A stretch of 64,000 nucleotides of DNA from JAFGPL01 sp963781805 (GCA_963781805.1 CAWAHF010000004.1:3472001-3536000); one strand, 5' to 3'. Positions 16,560-26,569 are shown, counted from the first letter of the stretch. Program-made: numbers and translations. The notes: generated from the sequence alone by a model not told the origin.

Positions 16560-19500
16560 ATGAAAAAACCACTACTTACCTGGGCAATTTCCCTGTTTGC
16601 TATTATTGCATCACCCCAACAAGGATTAATTATCCCGCTAAACAGTTCTCAGAATGATTTTATGAAAGCCGGCAAGCTTGCTCTATTTGCTGCAAGCAAT
16701 AATTTTCAGACAAGCGGGCCCTCGGTTGATGAACAACTTTTCCCAGCCTATGGTGAAAACAGCATTTACTGGATTTTATCAGGCAGTAATAAAGGAAATT
16801 ATGTATTGCCCGGAAATTTACCGGAGGGTTATACAACTCTGTCATCCGCTCCCTATTCAAATTATGATCTCAATGCGGTATCACACCGGAGTGTTCATTT
16901 TAATAAGGAGACCGATCGGATTGCAGTTTTCAGAAGCCTGATTAAAGCAAATGAATATACGGTCTCTTGGGAGGCGATGTATTTCAAGAATATGTTTGAA
17001 ACCTATTTGTATGCTGATGTCATCCAACTTGTTGATGAAAATCTAATTGAACAACACGGACTTTCAGATTCTGTCAGGATTTTAATTATTCCTTCCATTA
17101 CATACAAAGGCAGTGATGGCAGCTATTATGCAAAAATGATTGCTTCCCAGTATTCTGCAATTAAGTCGAAGCTTGACGCATTTCTTCAACGGGGCGGATT
17201 CATCTATGCCGAAGGGAACGGCGTTTCGCTACTGGAAAGTCTTGGCTTAATTCCTTCAGGTTCTGTAAACTATTCGAACAGCATAAACACAGGTTCTGAA
17301 AGCCAGGTAAATATTGATGTTACAAATGATCATCCGATAAATTTTCAGGCTGCCAGTGCAGGAAATAAAATTTATTCGGGCGCCGTACCCTTCGTAACTG
17401 TTGGTGCTTCAACCAAACTTGCAACTGCTTCTGCCGACTCCCGACCCATGATATTTGAATTACCGTTGGAAGAAGGTAAGATTCTCTGCAACCTGGGATT
17501 GCCCACTGCAGGAGGAATGACAGATGCTGCCTCAAATAAGCGCCAGCTGCAATGGACTATGAATGCAATTTTCTACGGATTATCATCCGACATTGATGTG
17601 GTAAGAAACGTGGAAAACCAACTCCCACCTGAAATATCCGTAGGACGAAATGCCATATCTTTTGACCGGATTGACACATTTGAAGTGAGAGTGACTGTCA
17701 GGAATCTTTCAGCTAATCCTGTAAATGGAATTCAAATCACTGAAACCGTTCCTGATTATTTAAAATATGTAGAAGTTATAAATTCCTATGGAACTTTCGC
17801 CAATCAAAATAACCAGCTTACATTCAGTAATATTGACCTGGGAGCAAATTCACAGATTGAGATTGTTTACCGGTTGTGCACCCCTAATCCTGAAGATCCG
17901 ATTCATGAGGATATTGATAACTACCTTGAAAAGGGAAATCTGCTGGTCGTATCTCAAGGTTCTGTTTCATATACAGATGCAGATGGTGTAATATGCAATT
18001 ATAATAATTATCACGATTATGCCGAAGCGTTATTCAGCGCAAGAATATTTGCCGATACCGACGTAAACTGGAAAAATTTCCTGGGATTGTATTACCAGCC
18101 TTTTAAAGTGTTTATGATCATAGAAAACAAGCAACGCACTCCTGCACAGGATGCAGTTTATACACAATATATTCCCAAAGATGTCCCATTTTACTGGAGC
18201 GATCAATCATTGGATATTCCTATTTTAAAAACTCCCGGAGGCAAATTCATTGATGTACTAAGGGGAAGTGACGATGAGAATAATCCGGATTATGATATGG
18301 ACAATGATGGTGACCCTGATGCCTGGCTGGATACCTCATCCATCTATCCCAAAGGATACACCATTACCGAAGAAGAAGTCTACTGGTCGAATCCATGGAG
18401 CCATCTGCATCCGGGGCATGAAAATATTGTTTATGAAGATATAAATCATAACGGGATACGTGCACAGGATTTAGACGGAGATGGGGTAATAGATGTGGAA
18501 GATAACGGGGACAAAATCCGTGTATGGAAAGTAACCTGGAATATTGGTGAAGTCGCAGGTTACCAGTATTATGATCCTTATTGTTCGTATGAATTATGGA
18601 TCGATCCACCCGACCTGGTTGCTATGGCTGCCGGTATTGGTTATGCTTACGATTCGTTGCCCAGTCCTGTAAATGGCATGTTTTATCCAAATTCTCCCGA
18701 TATCGAAAATCCGAATCTAACGGACAATTCGTGGAAAAACTGGATGGAACGTGATGAGAATGACAGTGTCATCTGGAAACAGCTGATCTTTCAAAAAATC
18801 AATAATTACGAAGGATATACCTTCATAGATACTGCTTCCTCGGGATATAAACTATTACCTACGGATAGTTGTGCCGGAACTGCACCACAACCCCATAATG
18901 AATTTATAGCGGTGGTTTCGCTTGGCGGCGAAGAGATTGATATGTATCATCCCGCTCCCTCCGAATCAATGTATTCGAAGATTGATTATAAAACCATGTT
19001 CAACGAAGAGCGTGTTACACCAATAAGAACAACCTATACATATTGGGCGCCACTTCCCAATCCATTGCAGTTTGAATTTTTGTCGAATAATTTCAGCATA
19101 TTCGACACCCTGGGCAATCTCATCAATTTCCTGCCATCGAACAGCAAAGCATCGCTTGTATTTGATATTGATGCCACCACTGAATATACCTACTACTGGA
19201 TTAGAAATGTGGGTTATAAGGTTGATTTCAACGATCCCTCTCTTGCGATAGATGGCGTAAAGGATTATGGAGATGGAGTATTCGGATATTTTATTTATGA
19301 TATTCCCAAAGGAATCGGAGGATATTCCATCACACTGCCTAAAAATGAGGACGGCAGCTATAACCTCGATTCGATTGTACAAATAGATGGAAAACCATTT
19401 GACAGATGGATAGATAATCCAAATACCGGAATTGCAGTTGAAATCTGGGAAGATCCGTTCGAATATCATGTATATGTTCCTCAAATACTCATCCCCCCTG

Positions 19501-22049
19501 CCCTGGACGATGATAATTTTGACGGTATAGACGACTGGATTGATGATCGGGGGGACAGATTTCAATCAGAGACAGGATTTCTTCATGATGCTTTTATGCC
19601 CGGAAACGGGGAAGATTATCCCAACTCTCCCGCAGTACCTTTTCAGGATGATATATATGGGATGGTTGAATCTGGATGGGATTCCGGTGCAGACCACACC
19701 TATGGTGATGATTTTTATCAAAAACCTGGAAAAACTCATATTCAGATTCATGCCAATTTTGAAGGAAGAGGACGGGAAGGTTCTCTGGACATTAGCAAGG
19801 GAGGAACCCTTGTGGTGGAAGAAATATTCGGTGGTTCGCCATGGGTAATTTTCTCACATGTGCTAACTTCCTTTGCACAAGGGACAGATATCGAAATGAA
19901 TTCAGAAGTAGTTCCTTCCACCGTTAAATACGGAACTGATACTGCTTACATTAGGTATACCATCAACGACAAAAATGAACCGCATAATTTTGATATCCGG
20001 TTTGATCCATATCATCTGTCATACGGTTATGGAGATGCTTCGCTTACGACCATTGTTGGTGGAAAAGATCCTTGTAGCCTGATTATACCTGCTATTTCTA
20101 CCTCATCCATTATTGATCCTCTCAAAGATGAAGTTATTGTGACCCTGGTTCCGGATCCGGATCAATCTATCCCCGAACTGGCAGAATATCCAAAGCAGGT
20201 GACCGGCTCATTTGTTGAGGTTCGAATCGAAGTCATGAATGGTACCGAAGATAACTGGAAGAACACTACCATAACACCGGTTATTCCTGCAGAACTTGGA
20301 AATACTTCGATCGAATTCAGTTATGTTGCTTATCCGAGACCGCTTGTACCCGGTGATGATGTAGGTACTTTTACGGCTGGTTGGCGTTTCAATCAGCCCG
20401 AAGGGGAAGTGCTCGTTAAGCCGGGAAATAACCTCAATTTATTACAACCTGCCCGACGAGGATATTTTATTTTCTTGTTCAAAATCGATAAAACCCTTGA
20501 CGAGGGAATTTACAAGATTGATTTTAAAATGAATACGCATCGGGAATACTATACCGGTGAAGATAAAGGGGATTATGCATGTGATGCCCCGACAGGTATG
20601 ATTTGTATCGCTCGTAAAAATGATTCAAAACAGGTCATTGAATTCCAGAAACTCGTTATTGCTCAAGCAAAACTGAAAAATATTTCTGTTCAGGGAACAT
20701 CAAATCTTGAATTTACAGGTAATGTAAAATGGAGTACCAGTGAACCCGCCCCGGAACAGTTTGATGCAATCATAACCCAGCTTCCATCAATCCGACAAGG
20801 GAATACAGAAGAAATTGATCTTTCCGCATTCACAAATTTCCCAACGATAGATACAACTTCTTTATATGTGATGCAAAAAATAATTGTAAACAGTTACAAT
20901 ACCGGCGAAAAATTAATGATGGCAAATGGAGAAACCCTTCTTTATAATAATCCTTTTTCAGGAGATTTTATTGTTCCCGGCAAACCCTTATATGTTTATC
21001 CCGTCGGGCCAAAAATACAGGTTTCCAATAAAATTTATAAGGTAAACGGATATGCAGTTGAGGATACCCTGGTGTTTGAACCGGATAAGGAGATTTATAT
21101 TATTACACGCCTTGCTGTTACGAATACCGGGAATGATATTTCTTCCAATACCAAAATAGCAATATATCCGGGTCAATTCTACGAACCTTTGGTGGACAGT
21201 ATGCCTTCAGATGCACAATTAGTCGATGATGCTATCGTAGTTACGCTGGGAGCTGTCGAACCCGGATTCACAAAGAATGTTTATCTGCCGTTTAAATTGC
21301 ACGATATCAATGAGAAAACCGGATTGATGGATTTGATTGAAGCTTCGGATATTACATATGAAGGTACATCCATCGATGCATCCTATAGTTATTCGGATAA
21401 TAAAATGGTAAAACTGGCTATACCTGATTTTCAGTTGTATGCTGCTGTTTCTCAAATTAACGGCAATGAGGCTTCCATACAGGTGACAGCTGTAAACAGA
21501 GGAATTCCTGCCAAAAATATATTTCTACGGATATTCCCCGTTGTCGGAGATGGCATTGCCGAACTGCCCCTTGCTGAAATGGAAATTGATTCTTTTGCAA
21601 CAGATCAGGAGGTAGTTTTAACTACAGATTATACATTACCTAACAGCGAGGTCACGAAATTCGTGGCCATAATAGATGATGGGAATGATTTCCGGGAAGT
21701 TTTTGAATTGAACAACACATTGCAATTTGAAGGTGGACAGGGTATCAGTTCTGTTAAAGATTTAACTGCTGATGATGCCGAAGTATTTTCGGTTTATCCG
21801 AATCCGTTCCGGGATCACCTGATAATACAGTATCAATTAAGTAATCCGGCTAGTGATATGCAAATCAGAATTTTCAATATGAATGGTAGTGAAATAAACA
21901 GAATTTCAGCTATCCCGACAGATATAGGTTTACATGTGATAAACTGGTATACCAATTCCAGTGAAAGTGGAAATTACCTGCTGTTGTTGGAAGGAAAAGA
22001 CAATGCCGGCAATCTGATTCGAATGAAAAAAGTTGTTGTGAAACAATGA
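16560..22049 (+). CDS. Very large secreted protein with type A T9SS sorting domain
   Basis: An 1829-residue exported protein. A hydrophobic signal peptide (about 1-20) comes first, then an N-terminal region with a possible class-I-amidotransferase-like fold (SVRILIIPS...FLQRGGFIYAEGNG, about 170-225). A DUF11-like repeat follows near residues 350-440 (ITETVPDYLKYVEV). Two calcium-loop-like acidic strings, DMDNDGDPDAWLD (about 578) and DLDGDGVIDVEDNGD (about 637), come next, then beta-rich modules and a CARDB-like domain near 1640-1730. It ends in a type A sorting domain (VFSVYPNPFRDHL at about 1742 to the VVVKQ end) for type IX secretion and surface attachment. The next gene overlaps by 4 bases (ATGA), so the two are translationally coupled. 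The binding partner or enzyme activity is unknown; adhesion is a reasonable guess. Confidence 0.88.
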   Translation: MKKPLLTWAISLFAIIASPQQGLIIPLNSSQNDFMKAGKLALFAASNNFQTSGPSVDEQLFPAYGENSIYWILSGSNKGNYVLPGNLPEGYTTLSSAPYSNYDLNAVSHRSVHFNKETDRIAVFRSLIKANEYTVSWEAMYFKNMFETYLYADVIQLVDENLIEQHGLSDSVRILIIPSITYKGSDGSYYAKMIASQYSAIKSKLDAFLQRGGFIYAEGNGVSLLESLGLIPSGSVNYSNSINTGSESQVNIDVTNDHPINFQAASAGNKIYSGAVPFVTVGASTKLATASADSRPMIFELPLEEGKILCNLGLPTAGGMTDAASNKRQLQWTMNAIFYGLSSDIDVVRNVENQLPPEISVGRNAISFDRIDTFEVRVTVRNLSANPVNGIQITETVPDYLKYVEVINSYGTFANQNNQLTFSNIDLGANSQIEIVYRLCTPNPEDPIHEDIDNYLEKGNLLVVSQGSVSYTDADGVICNYNNYHDYAEALFSARIFADTDVNWKNFLGLYYQPFKVFMIIENKQRTPAQDAVYTQYIPKDVPFYWSDQSLDIPILKTPGGKFIDVLRGSDDENNPDYDMDNDGDPDAWLDTSSIYPKGYTITEEEVYWSNPWSHLHPGHENIVYEDINHNGIRAQDLDGDGVIDVEDNGDKIRVWKVTWNIGEVAGYQYYDPYCSYELWIDPPDLVAMAAGIGYAYDSLPSPVNGMFYPNSPDIENPNLTDNSWKNWMERDENDSVIWKQLIFQKINNYEGYTFIDTASSGYKLLPTDSCAGTAPQPHNEFIAVVSLGGEEIDMYHPAPSESMYSKIDYKTMFNEERVTPIRTTYTYWAPLPNPLQFEFLSNNFSIFDTLGNLINFLPSNSKASLVFDIDATTEYTYYWIRNVGYKVDFNDPSLAIDGVKDYGDGVFGYFIYDIPKGIGGYSITLPKNEDGSYNLDSIVQIDGKPFDRWIDNPNTGIAVEIWEDPFEYHVYVPQILIPPALDDDNFDGIDDWIDDRGDRFQSETGFLHDAFMPGNGEDYPNSPAVPFQDDIYGMVESGWDSGADHTYGDDFYQKPGKTHIQIHANFEGRGREGSLDISKGGTLVVEEIFGGSPWVIFSHVLTSFAQGTDIEMNSEVVPSTVKYGTDTAYIRYTINDKNEPHNFDIRFDPYHLSYGYGDASLTTIVGGKDPCSLIIPAISTSSIIDPLKDEVIVTLVPDPDQSIPELAEYPKQVTGSFVEVRIEVMNGTEDNWKNTTITPVIPAELGNTSIEFSYVAYPRPLVPGDDVGTFTAGWRFNQPEGEVLVKPGNNLNLLQPARRGYFIFLFKIDKTLDEGIYKIDFKMNTHREYYTGEDKGDYACDAPTGMICIARKNDSKQVIEFQKLVIAQAKLKNISVQGTSNLEFTGNVKWSTSEPAPEQFDAIITQLPSIRQGNTEEIDLSAFTNFPTIDTTSLYVMQKIIVNSYNTGEKLMMANGETLLYNNPFSGDFIVPGKPLYVYPVGPKIQVSNKIYKVNGYAVEDTLVFEPDKEIYIITRLAVTNTGNDISSNTKIAIYPGQFYEPLVDSMPSDAQLVDDAIVVTLGAVEPGFTKNVYLPFKLHDINEKTGLMDLIEASDITYEGTSIDASYSYSDNKMVKLAIPDFQLYAAVSQINGNEASIQVTAVNRGIPAKNIFLRIFPVVGDGIAELPLAEMEIDSFATDQEVVLTTDYTLPNSEVTKFVAIIDDGNDFREVFELNNTLQFEGGQGISSVKDLTADDAEVFSVYPNPFRDHLIIQYQLSNPASDMQIRIFNMNGSEINRISAIPTDIGLHVINWYTNSSESGNYLLLLEGKDNAGNLIRMKKVVVKQ

Positions 22050-23764
22050 CTATCCGAAATCAGATAGCGTGCTCAGTAGTTTTGACCATCTGCATGATAC
22101 CCTCTGTTGATGCATTCTCTCAGGCTGCTTTCTCAGTACCTGACACGGTTTGCATCCGGGATTCCATGCAGGTGGTCAATCTTTCACCTCCGGCACAAAC
22201 CTATTTCTGGAGTTTTTGTTCGGCCAGCCTTGATTATGTGCCTTTGGGACAGAATATGGATGAAACAGGTCTGGTAAATGGCCCTGCATTTATTTCTGTT
22301 GTGCATCCTGATAATGGATACTATGCATTTATCACAAACCATGTGGATGGTACGCTGACAAGGCAATACTTTGCCACTTCCCTCAATGATTCTGCAATTA
22401 CTGTCAATCTTGGCTCTGTAGCCGGAATCGATCACCTGGAAGGAATACAGGTGCTAAATGACAATGGCAACTGGTATGGTCTTATGGTAGGTGGAATTGG
22501 TTCCCAATCATCCTTAATCAGACTGGAATTTGAAAACTCACCTGGAAATACACCCGCAACAACTAACCTGGGGAATATGGGAGAATTGGCCTATCCGATC
22601 GATTTATTTATGTATTATGATGGAACCGTCTGGATTGGATTTACGGTGAATTTCACCTCATGGACAATTACCCGCTTTGTTTTTTCCAATGGACTGGATA
22701 ATCCCCCCATAGCGGAAAATCTGGGAAATATCGGAAACCTGAATCAACCCTGCGGTATTCAATTGATATTTGATAATGAAAATTGGTATGCATTTATAAC
22801 AAATTTTGGAAATGGAACATTGTCACGACTTGATTTTTCAAATTCACTCTTAAATAATCCGGTTGGATACAATCTCGGAGGTTTTGGAGAATTAAGCTCA
22901 CCATTCGATTTAACTATTATCCGGGATTGTGAACAGATTTATGGTTTTGTTGCCAATCATTACGGCAATGAGATTATAAAACTACAGTTTACAGGAGGAA
23001 TTGAGAGTATACCTGAGGCTGAATCTTTGGGTAATATTGGTAACCTTAACCATCCGCATGGAATGTCAAATGTTTTCAGGGAAAATGACAAGTTATACCT
23101 GCTTGTGGGAAATGTTACCAACAGTATCACAAGGCTATACTTTCAACCATGCGCCAATGCATCCCTGGCTTATTCTTTAGAAAGAAATCCTCCAAAAGTT
23201 ACCTATAACGCTCCGGGAGTATACAATGTATCATTGATCCTTGATGAGGGTTTGCCCACACAACAGACAGTTTGTAAGGATGTTGTTGTTTTTAATAATC
23301 CGGTTATCTCACTGGGAAGTGATACCACTCTTTTGCCAGGCACCTCAATAGAATTGAACCCGGGTAACGGATTTGAATTATATAACTGGTCCACCGGTGA
23401 AAATACTTCTTCAATTGTGGTAAGCTATCCGGGAAATTATATTGTTGTAGTGACCGATACCAATGGATGCACTGCAACTTCAAACATTACGATTTCTGTT
23501 GCTTTTTACATTCCAAAATTCTTCACCCCGAACGGAGATGGGATCAACGACAGATGGGAAATTGAATATTTTCAAACCAATCCCGGTGCTACCATCGGGA
23601 TATTTGATCGCTTTGGAAAGAAACTCGCCAGTTACAGGGGAGATAATCCCGGATGGGACGGGACTTACCAGGGTAAACAAATGAAAGCAGATTCCTATTG
23701 GTATGTAATTTCGTTTGATGACGGCTCAAAATCAAAAACCGGATATGTCGCAATTGTCAGGTAA
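22046..23764 (+). CDS. Secreted repeat protein with type B (gliding-associated) T9SS domain
   Basis: A 572-residue exported protein with an N-terminal signal peptide (about 1-25). Residues about 70-370 contain five or six imperfect repeats of 50-60 residues built on the pattern NWYAFITNFGNGTLSRLDFSN...LGNIGNLNQP, suggesting a beta-propeller. A PKD-like segment (about 375-410) and a second Ig-like segment follow. The chain ends in a gliding-motility-associated C-terminal domain: IPKFFTPNGDGINDRW at about 488, IFDRFGKKLASY and PGWDGTYQGKQMKADSYWYVI. This type B domain directs export by type IX secretion and generally needs a SprF/PorP partner, which is encoded next. The ATG overlaps the stop of the preceding gene. 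Confidence 0.92.
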   Translation: MTIRNQIACSVVLTICMIPSVDAFSQAAFSVPDTVCIRDSMQVVNLSPPAQTYFWSFCSASLDYVPLGQNMDETGLVNGPAFISVVHPDNGYYAFITNHVDGTLTRQYFATSLNDSAITVNLGSVAGIDHLEGIQVLNDNGNWYGLMVGGIGSQSSLIRLEFENSPGNTPATTNLGNMGELAYPIDLFMYYDGTVWIGFTVNFTSWTITRFVFSNGLDNPPIAENLGNIGNLNQPCGIQLIFDNENWYAFITNFGNGTLSRLDFSNSLLNNPVGYNLGGFGELSSPFDLTIIRDCEQIYGFVANHYGNEIIKLQFTGGIESIPEAESLGNIGNLNHPHGMSNVFRENDKLYLLVGNVTNSITRLYFQPCANASLAYSLERNPPKVTYNAPGVYNVSLILDEGLPTQQTVCKDVVVFNNPVISLGSDTTLLPGTSIELNPGNGFELYNWSTGENTSSIVVSYPGNYIVVVTDTNGCTATSNITISVAFYIPKFFTPNGDGINDRWEIEYFQTNPGATIGIFDRFGKKLASYRGDNPGWDGTYQGKQMKADSYWYVISFDDGSKSKTGYVAIVR

Positions 23765-24725
23765 ATTGAAATATGTTCTTTGGTTTGTTCTTTCGTTGCA
23801 ATACCAATTTGTTCCGGGACAGGATATCCCAGTACCTAATCAGTATTTTTCAGATTATTCGCTTATTTGTCCTGCACTTATAGGCAAAGATAATTGCAAT
23901 GCCATAGCGTTAGCAGATCAACACCAATGGTTAGGAATTGAAGGAGCGCCAAATACACAAGCTATCTATGGTACCGGACAATTTGGTTCTTCGGATAGAA
24001 ACACAACTAGGTATCATGGATTGGGATTGTTGATTGCAAGAGATGCAAATGGTCCCTACAGTGCGATGCAAATTTCAGGAACCTACAGTTTTCATGTGCT
24101 TATTTCTGAAGCCCGTAAAATGCATCTTTCCTTTGCGCTTACCCCGTCCTTTTCACAAAACTCGCTTAATCAGGGAGATTTTCTTAATTATAACAACGAC
24201 CCAACTATTACCGGTGAGCATCTGACTGTGTGGAATCCAAATACCGGAATTTCAGCAGCTGTTTATAATTCTGCCTATTTTGCAGGCGCGGCTGTACTGG
24301 ATATTTTTCCACAACTCAGTTATCTTTCCGAACCTGTCGAAACTGACAGGAATAGCAGACAATACTTGTTTATTGCAGGATATCGTTTTCAGAATCGTCA
24401 ACAAAATTTAACATTTGAACCATCTGCAGTATTCCGCTTCAAGGAAGTTATATCAAAACAAGTGGATCTGAATTTAAAAGTCTTTTATAAAGAACTATTC
24501 TGGTCAGGTCTTTCATACAGACACAACCTGGATGCACTCCCCGGCAGTACGATAAATATTCTGCCCACTGTTGGAGTATTTATTAAAAACCTGCAACTAA
24601 GCTATGCTTTTGATATCGGTTTTAAGGGTCTGGAAAACAGAAGTATGGGCTCACATTACATCTACCTGGGATGGAATCTTTGTAAAGAAAGCAGGGGTTC
24701 GGTACCTTGCCCGGTGTATAAATAA
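23745..24725 (+). CDS. PorP/SprF-family type IX secretion outer-membrane protein
   Basis: A member of the PorP/SprF family of outer-membrane beta-barrel proteins that assist secretion or anchoring of type B CTD cargo; the adjacent upstream gene encodes just such a cargo. Family features are HQWLGIEGAPNTQ near the N-terminus, repeated alternating hydrophobic strands and a C-terminal LSYAFDIGFKGLENRSMGSHYIYLGWNL. I chose the ATG at 23745 (326 residues), because it gives a clean signal peptide. An upstream in-frame ATG at 23718 and a TTG at 23715 also exist. The gene overlaps the cargo gene by 20 bases, which points to coupled expression. It ends 76 bases before the insertion sequence. Confidence 0.93.
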   Translation: MSQLSGKLKYVLWFVLSLQYQFVPGQDIPVPNQYFSDYSLICPALIGKDNCNAIALADQHQWLGIEGAPNTQAIYGTGQFGSSDRNTTRYHGLGLLIARDANGPYSAMQISGTYSFHVLISEARKMHLSFALTPSFSQNSLNQGDFLNYNNDPTITGEHLTVWNPNTGISAAVYNSAYFAGAAVLDIFPQLSYLSEPVETDRNSRQYLFIAGYRFQNRQQNLTFEPSAVFRFKEVISKQVDLNLKVFYKELFWSGLSYRHNLDALPGSTINILPTVGVFIKNLQLSYAFDIGFKGLENRSMGSHYIYLGWNLCKESRGSVPCPVYK

Positions 24726-24819
24726 TTGGTGAGTTTAGTAAAAATTATAATAATTCATTCATAACCTTAGTGCGAACTTAGAGAATTCTTTGTGATTAAA
24801 CCGTAACCCGGTATGGAAA

Positions 24820-26280
24820 TTACGTAATATGAACACCAAGCTTATCAATTAGGTTTTGTGTCTTGCTGGTAACTTCTGAGAGGCACCAGTTTTGATTGAT
24901 TTTTATTTTTTTTATAGCGGCCAGGTTCAATAGTATATCCTTTGGTGAATATCTTTTGAGCAGTTTCTTTTGCAGTAGAATATTGTATAAGTAGTAATAC
25001 CATTTCAAAGCCATAAAGGAGATGAACATCCAGCCTTGCAGAGCCATTTCATTTTGCATATAAGAGCTGTCAGCTTTTAAAATGTTCTTCATGGCATCAA
25101 TCATTGTTTCGACCTCGCCTCTTGTCTTGTAAGTTTTATATATTTCTTCGGCAGATTTGTCTTTAAGGTTTGAGATGAAGGCCACGGTTCCGAAAGTTTT
25201 AAGCCTTAGCTTAAATTTTTCCAAACTATATTTTTCCGGGTGGGTTTGTATGCGTGTCAGGTAATCGTTTTCTTCTTTTGTCTTTAACGATGAATCATAG
25301 AACAGGTATAATTCCCGGCCTTCCAATTCAATTTTGTTGAACCAAATAAAACGCTTCATATATTCAAAATACCCATCAAACCCGCTATTATCATTAGGTT
25401 GGATTACATCGTAGTTTATTTGTGGGTTGCTCCGCCTTAAGGGGATAACGTAATCCAGACCTAAAGTATCAATTGTCTCCAGATTATCAGCTGAATAGAA
25501 ACCTTTGTCAGCAATCACAACAGCATTGGCAATGCCTGCTTCCTGAACCGTTAGCTTAAATGCTTTGACATCTCTAATATTTCCGGGTAAAAGGCGATAA
25601 AATACCGGGGTTTTTAATGTGCTTGAGAACAAGAACAATACATTTAACTGTGGGTCGAAAACCTGCTTTGAGTTATAACCAATTTTTGCGCTTTCAATGT
25701 TTTTTGAATGGGAAACAAAATTGGTTCCATCAAAAAGAATATAATCGTCATTCCTGACAAAGGCTTTCATATACTCAACTACTGCCCCCCTGTCATTACC
25801 TATTTTCCTGTACAACGCCGAAACCCTTTTTTCGCCAAGGGTGACCGTGTTGAATAGTTCTGAAAGAAAGCTGTTCTCAAAATGGAAAGCCGTATTCTTA
25901 ATAGGAGGATTAAACAATAAACGTATAAAGCCCAATGAGAAGATATCTTGCCAAATCTCAGGAAAAACCTGTTTCAAAAAAGTGATATCCTCCGAGAAAC
26001 TCTCCATTACAAAGGAGGAAGCCCCATATTCTTTCACTTGCAAGGGCTGGTCAAAAAAGGAAGTGAAATTTCTTTGGAGTTTATATTTGCTTGATTCCAC
26101 GAATCCATTTTCTTTAGTAATCCTTCCCAGAAGCCTGCCTGTAATCTTTCTTGCTCTTTTCTTTTCGGGATCCCATTTACTGGAGACTTCATACAAATAG
26201 TACTTGTCTTTGATCCTTCGGAGTTCAGTCCCCGGTTTTTTGTGGGTTAAAGCCCACTCTGGGTGTGGTGAATTTTTCAT
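24820..26280 (-). CDS. DDE transposase, IS4/IS1634 family
   Basis: A 486-residue transposase filling nearly the whole element. It shows the DDE_Tnp_1 pattern: a first Asp in ILFDGTNFVSHS, the second Asp in VVIADKGFYSADNLE, and the Glu in YKTRGEVETMIDAMKNIL, where the R-x-x-E context corresponds to the family YREK region. The N-terminal KDKYYLYEVSSKWDPEKKRARK string is typical of IS1634-like proteins. The frame is uninterrupted, so the protein is probably active. The start is the ATG at 26278-26280, directly beside a 20-bp palindrome that may be an autoregulatory site. The stop overlaps the left terminal repeat. Confidence 0.95.
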   Translation of the reverse strand: MKNSPHPEWALTHKKPGTELRRIKDKYYLYEVSSKWDPEKKRARKITGRLLGRITKENGFVESSKYKLQRNFTSFFDQPLQVKEYGASSFVMESFSEDITFLKQVFPEIWQDIFSLGFIRLLFNPPIKNTAFHFENSFLSELFNTVTLGEKRVSALYRKIGNDRGAVVEYMKAFVRNDDYILFDGTNFVSHSKNIESAKIGYNSKQVFDPQLNVLFLFSSTLKTPVFYRLLPGNIRDVKAFKLTVQEAGIANAVVIADKGFYSADNLETIDTLGLDYVIPLRRSNPQINYDVIQPNDNSGFDGYFEYMKRFIWFNKIELEGRELYLFYDSSLKTKEENDYLTRIQTHPEKYSLEKFKLRLKTFGTVAFISNLKDKSAEEIYKTYKTRGEVETMIDAMKNILKADSSYMQNEMALQGWMFISFMALKWYYYLYNILLQKKLLKRYSPKDILLNLAAIKKIKINQNWCLSEVTSKTQNLIDKLGVHIT

Positions 26281-26282
26281 AA

Positions 26283-26302
26283 TATTACGTATATACGTAA
26301 TA
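26283..26302. promoter_or_regulatory. 20-bp perfect palindrome upstream of the transposase
   Basis: TATTACGTAT followed at once by its exact complement forms a 20-bp palindrome starting 3 bases upstream of the transposase ATG. Its core TTACGTA also occurs in both terminal repeats. It may be a transposase-binding site that limits its own expression. Confidence 0.5.
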
Positions 26303-26321
26303 GCAAATATCCGAAAAAATA

Positions 26322-26352
26322 CCTGAACCGCAAAACAATTCAGGCTTTTTTA
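26322..26352 (+). terminator. Terminator-like hairpin inside the right end of the IS
   Basis: CCTGAA (26322-26327) and TTCAGG (26339-26344) form a 6-bp stem with an 11-base loop, followed by CTTTTTTATT on the plus strand. It would stop rightward transcription leaving the element, antisense to the transposase. Confidence 0.5.
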
Positions 26353-26420
26353 TTAACTATTACGTATTTTTATGCTGGGTTACAGATTAAACGATTTATA
26401 TTGCAAAAGTATGAATAAAA

Positions 26421-26569
26421 TGACCCCTCCTTGAAAGAGGGAAAAATTCCCCAGTTCATCCAAAGCTTAAGATTATTATTTTATCAGTATAAAATTTAAT
26501 AAAGATATTTAAAGTCTTGTGTTTGCAGCATGCTCTTTTCTCCCCTGATAGGGAGACACAGAGGGGTCA
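26421..26569. repeat. 149-bp inverted-repeat-bounded intergenic element
   Basis: Ends TGACCCCTC (26421-26429) and GAGGGGTCA (26561-26569) are perfect complements, and TCTCCC/GGGAGA (near 26540-26557) forms an inner hairpin. No target duplication is evident. The region from the IS to the AhpD-like gene at 26693 holds no open frame. Confidence 0.45.

Larger units (their letters stand above)
24802..26384 (-). mobile_element. Complete IS4/IS1634-type insertion sequence (1583 bp)
   Basis: An intact element with one transposase gene. Imperfect terminal inverted repeats of 26-27 bp begin CGTAACCC at the left (24802-24828) and end GGGTTACA at the right (26359-26384); both carry an inner TACGTAAT block. 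A perfect 8-bp direct repeat GATTAAAC flanks it (24794-24801 and 26385-26392), a target duplication still identical on both sides, so insertion is probably recent. It sits between the T9SS cassette and the AhpD-like gene and disrupts no recognisable gene. Confidence 0.92.

Noticed and set aside
18966..19565. 199-residue minus-strand open frame inside the large T9SS cargo gene
   Set aside because: It lies antisense within a much longer, motif-rich gene and has no recognisable domain of its own.
25841..26200. 119-residue plus-strand open frame inside the transposase gene
   Set aside because: Antisense to an intact transposase, with no domain seen.
26404..26411. TACTTTTG on the minus strand to the right of the IS
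   Set aside because: It matches the -7 consensus, but no -33 element is present and it would only read into the IS and then antisense to the PorP gene.
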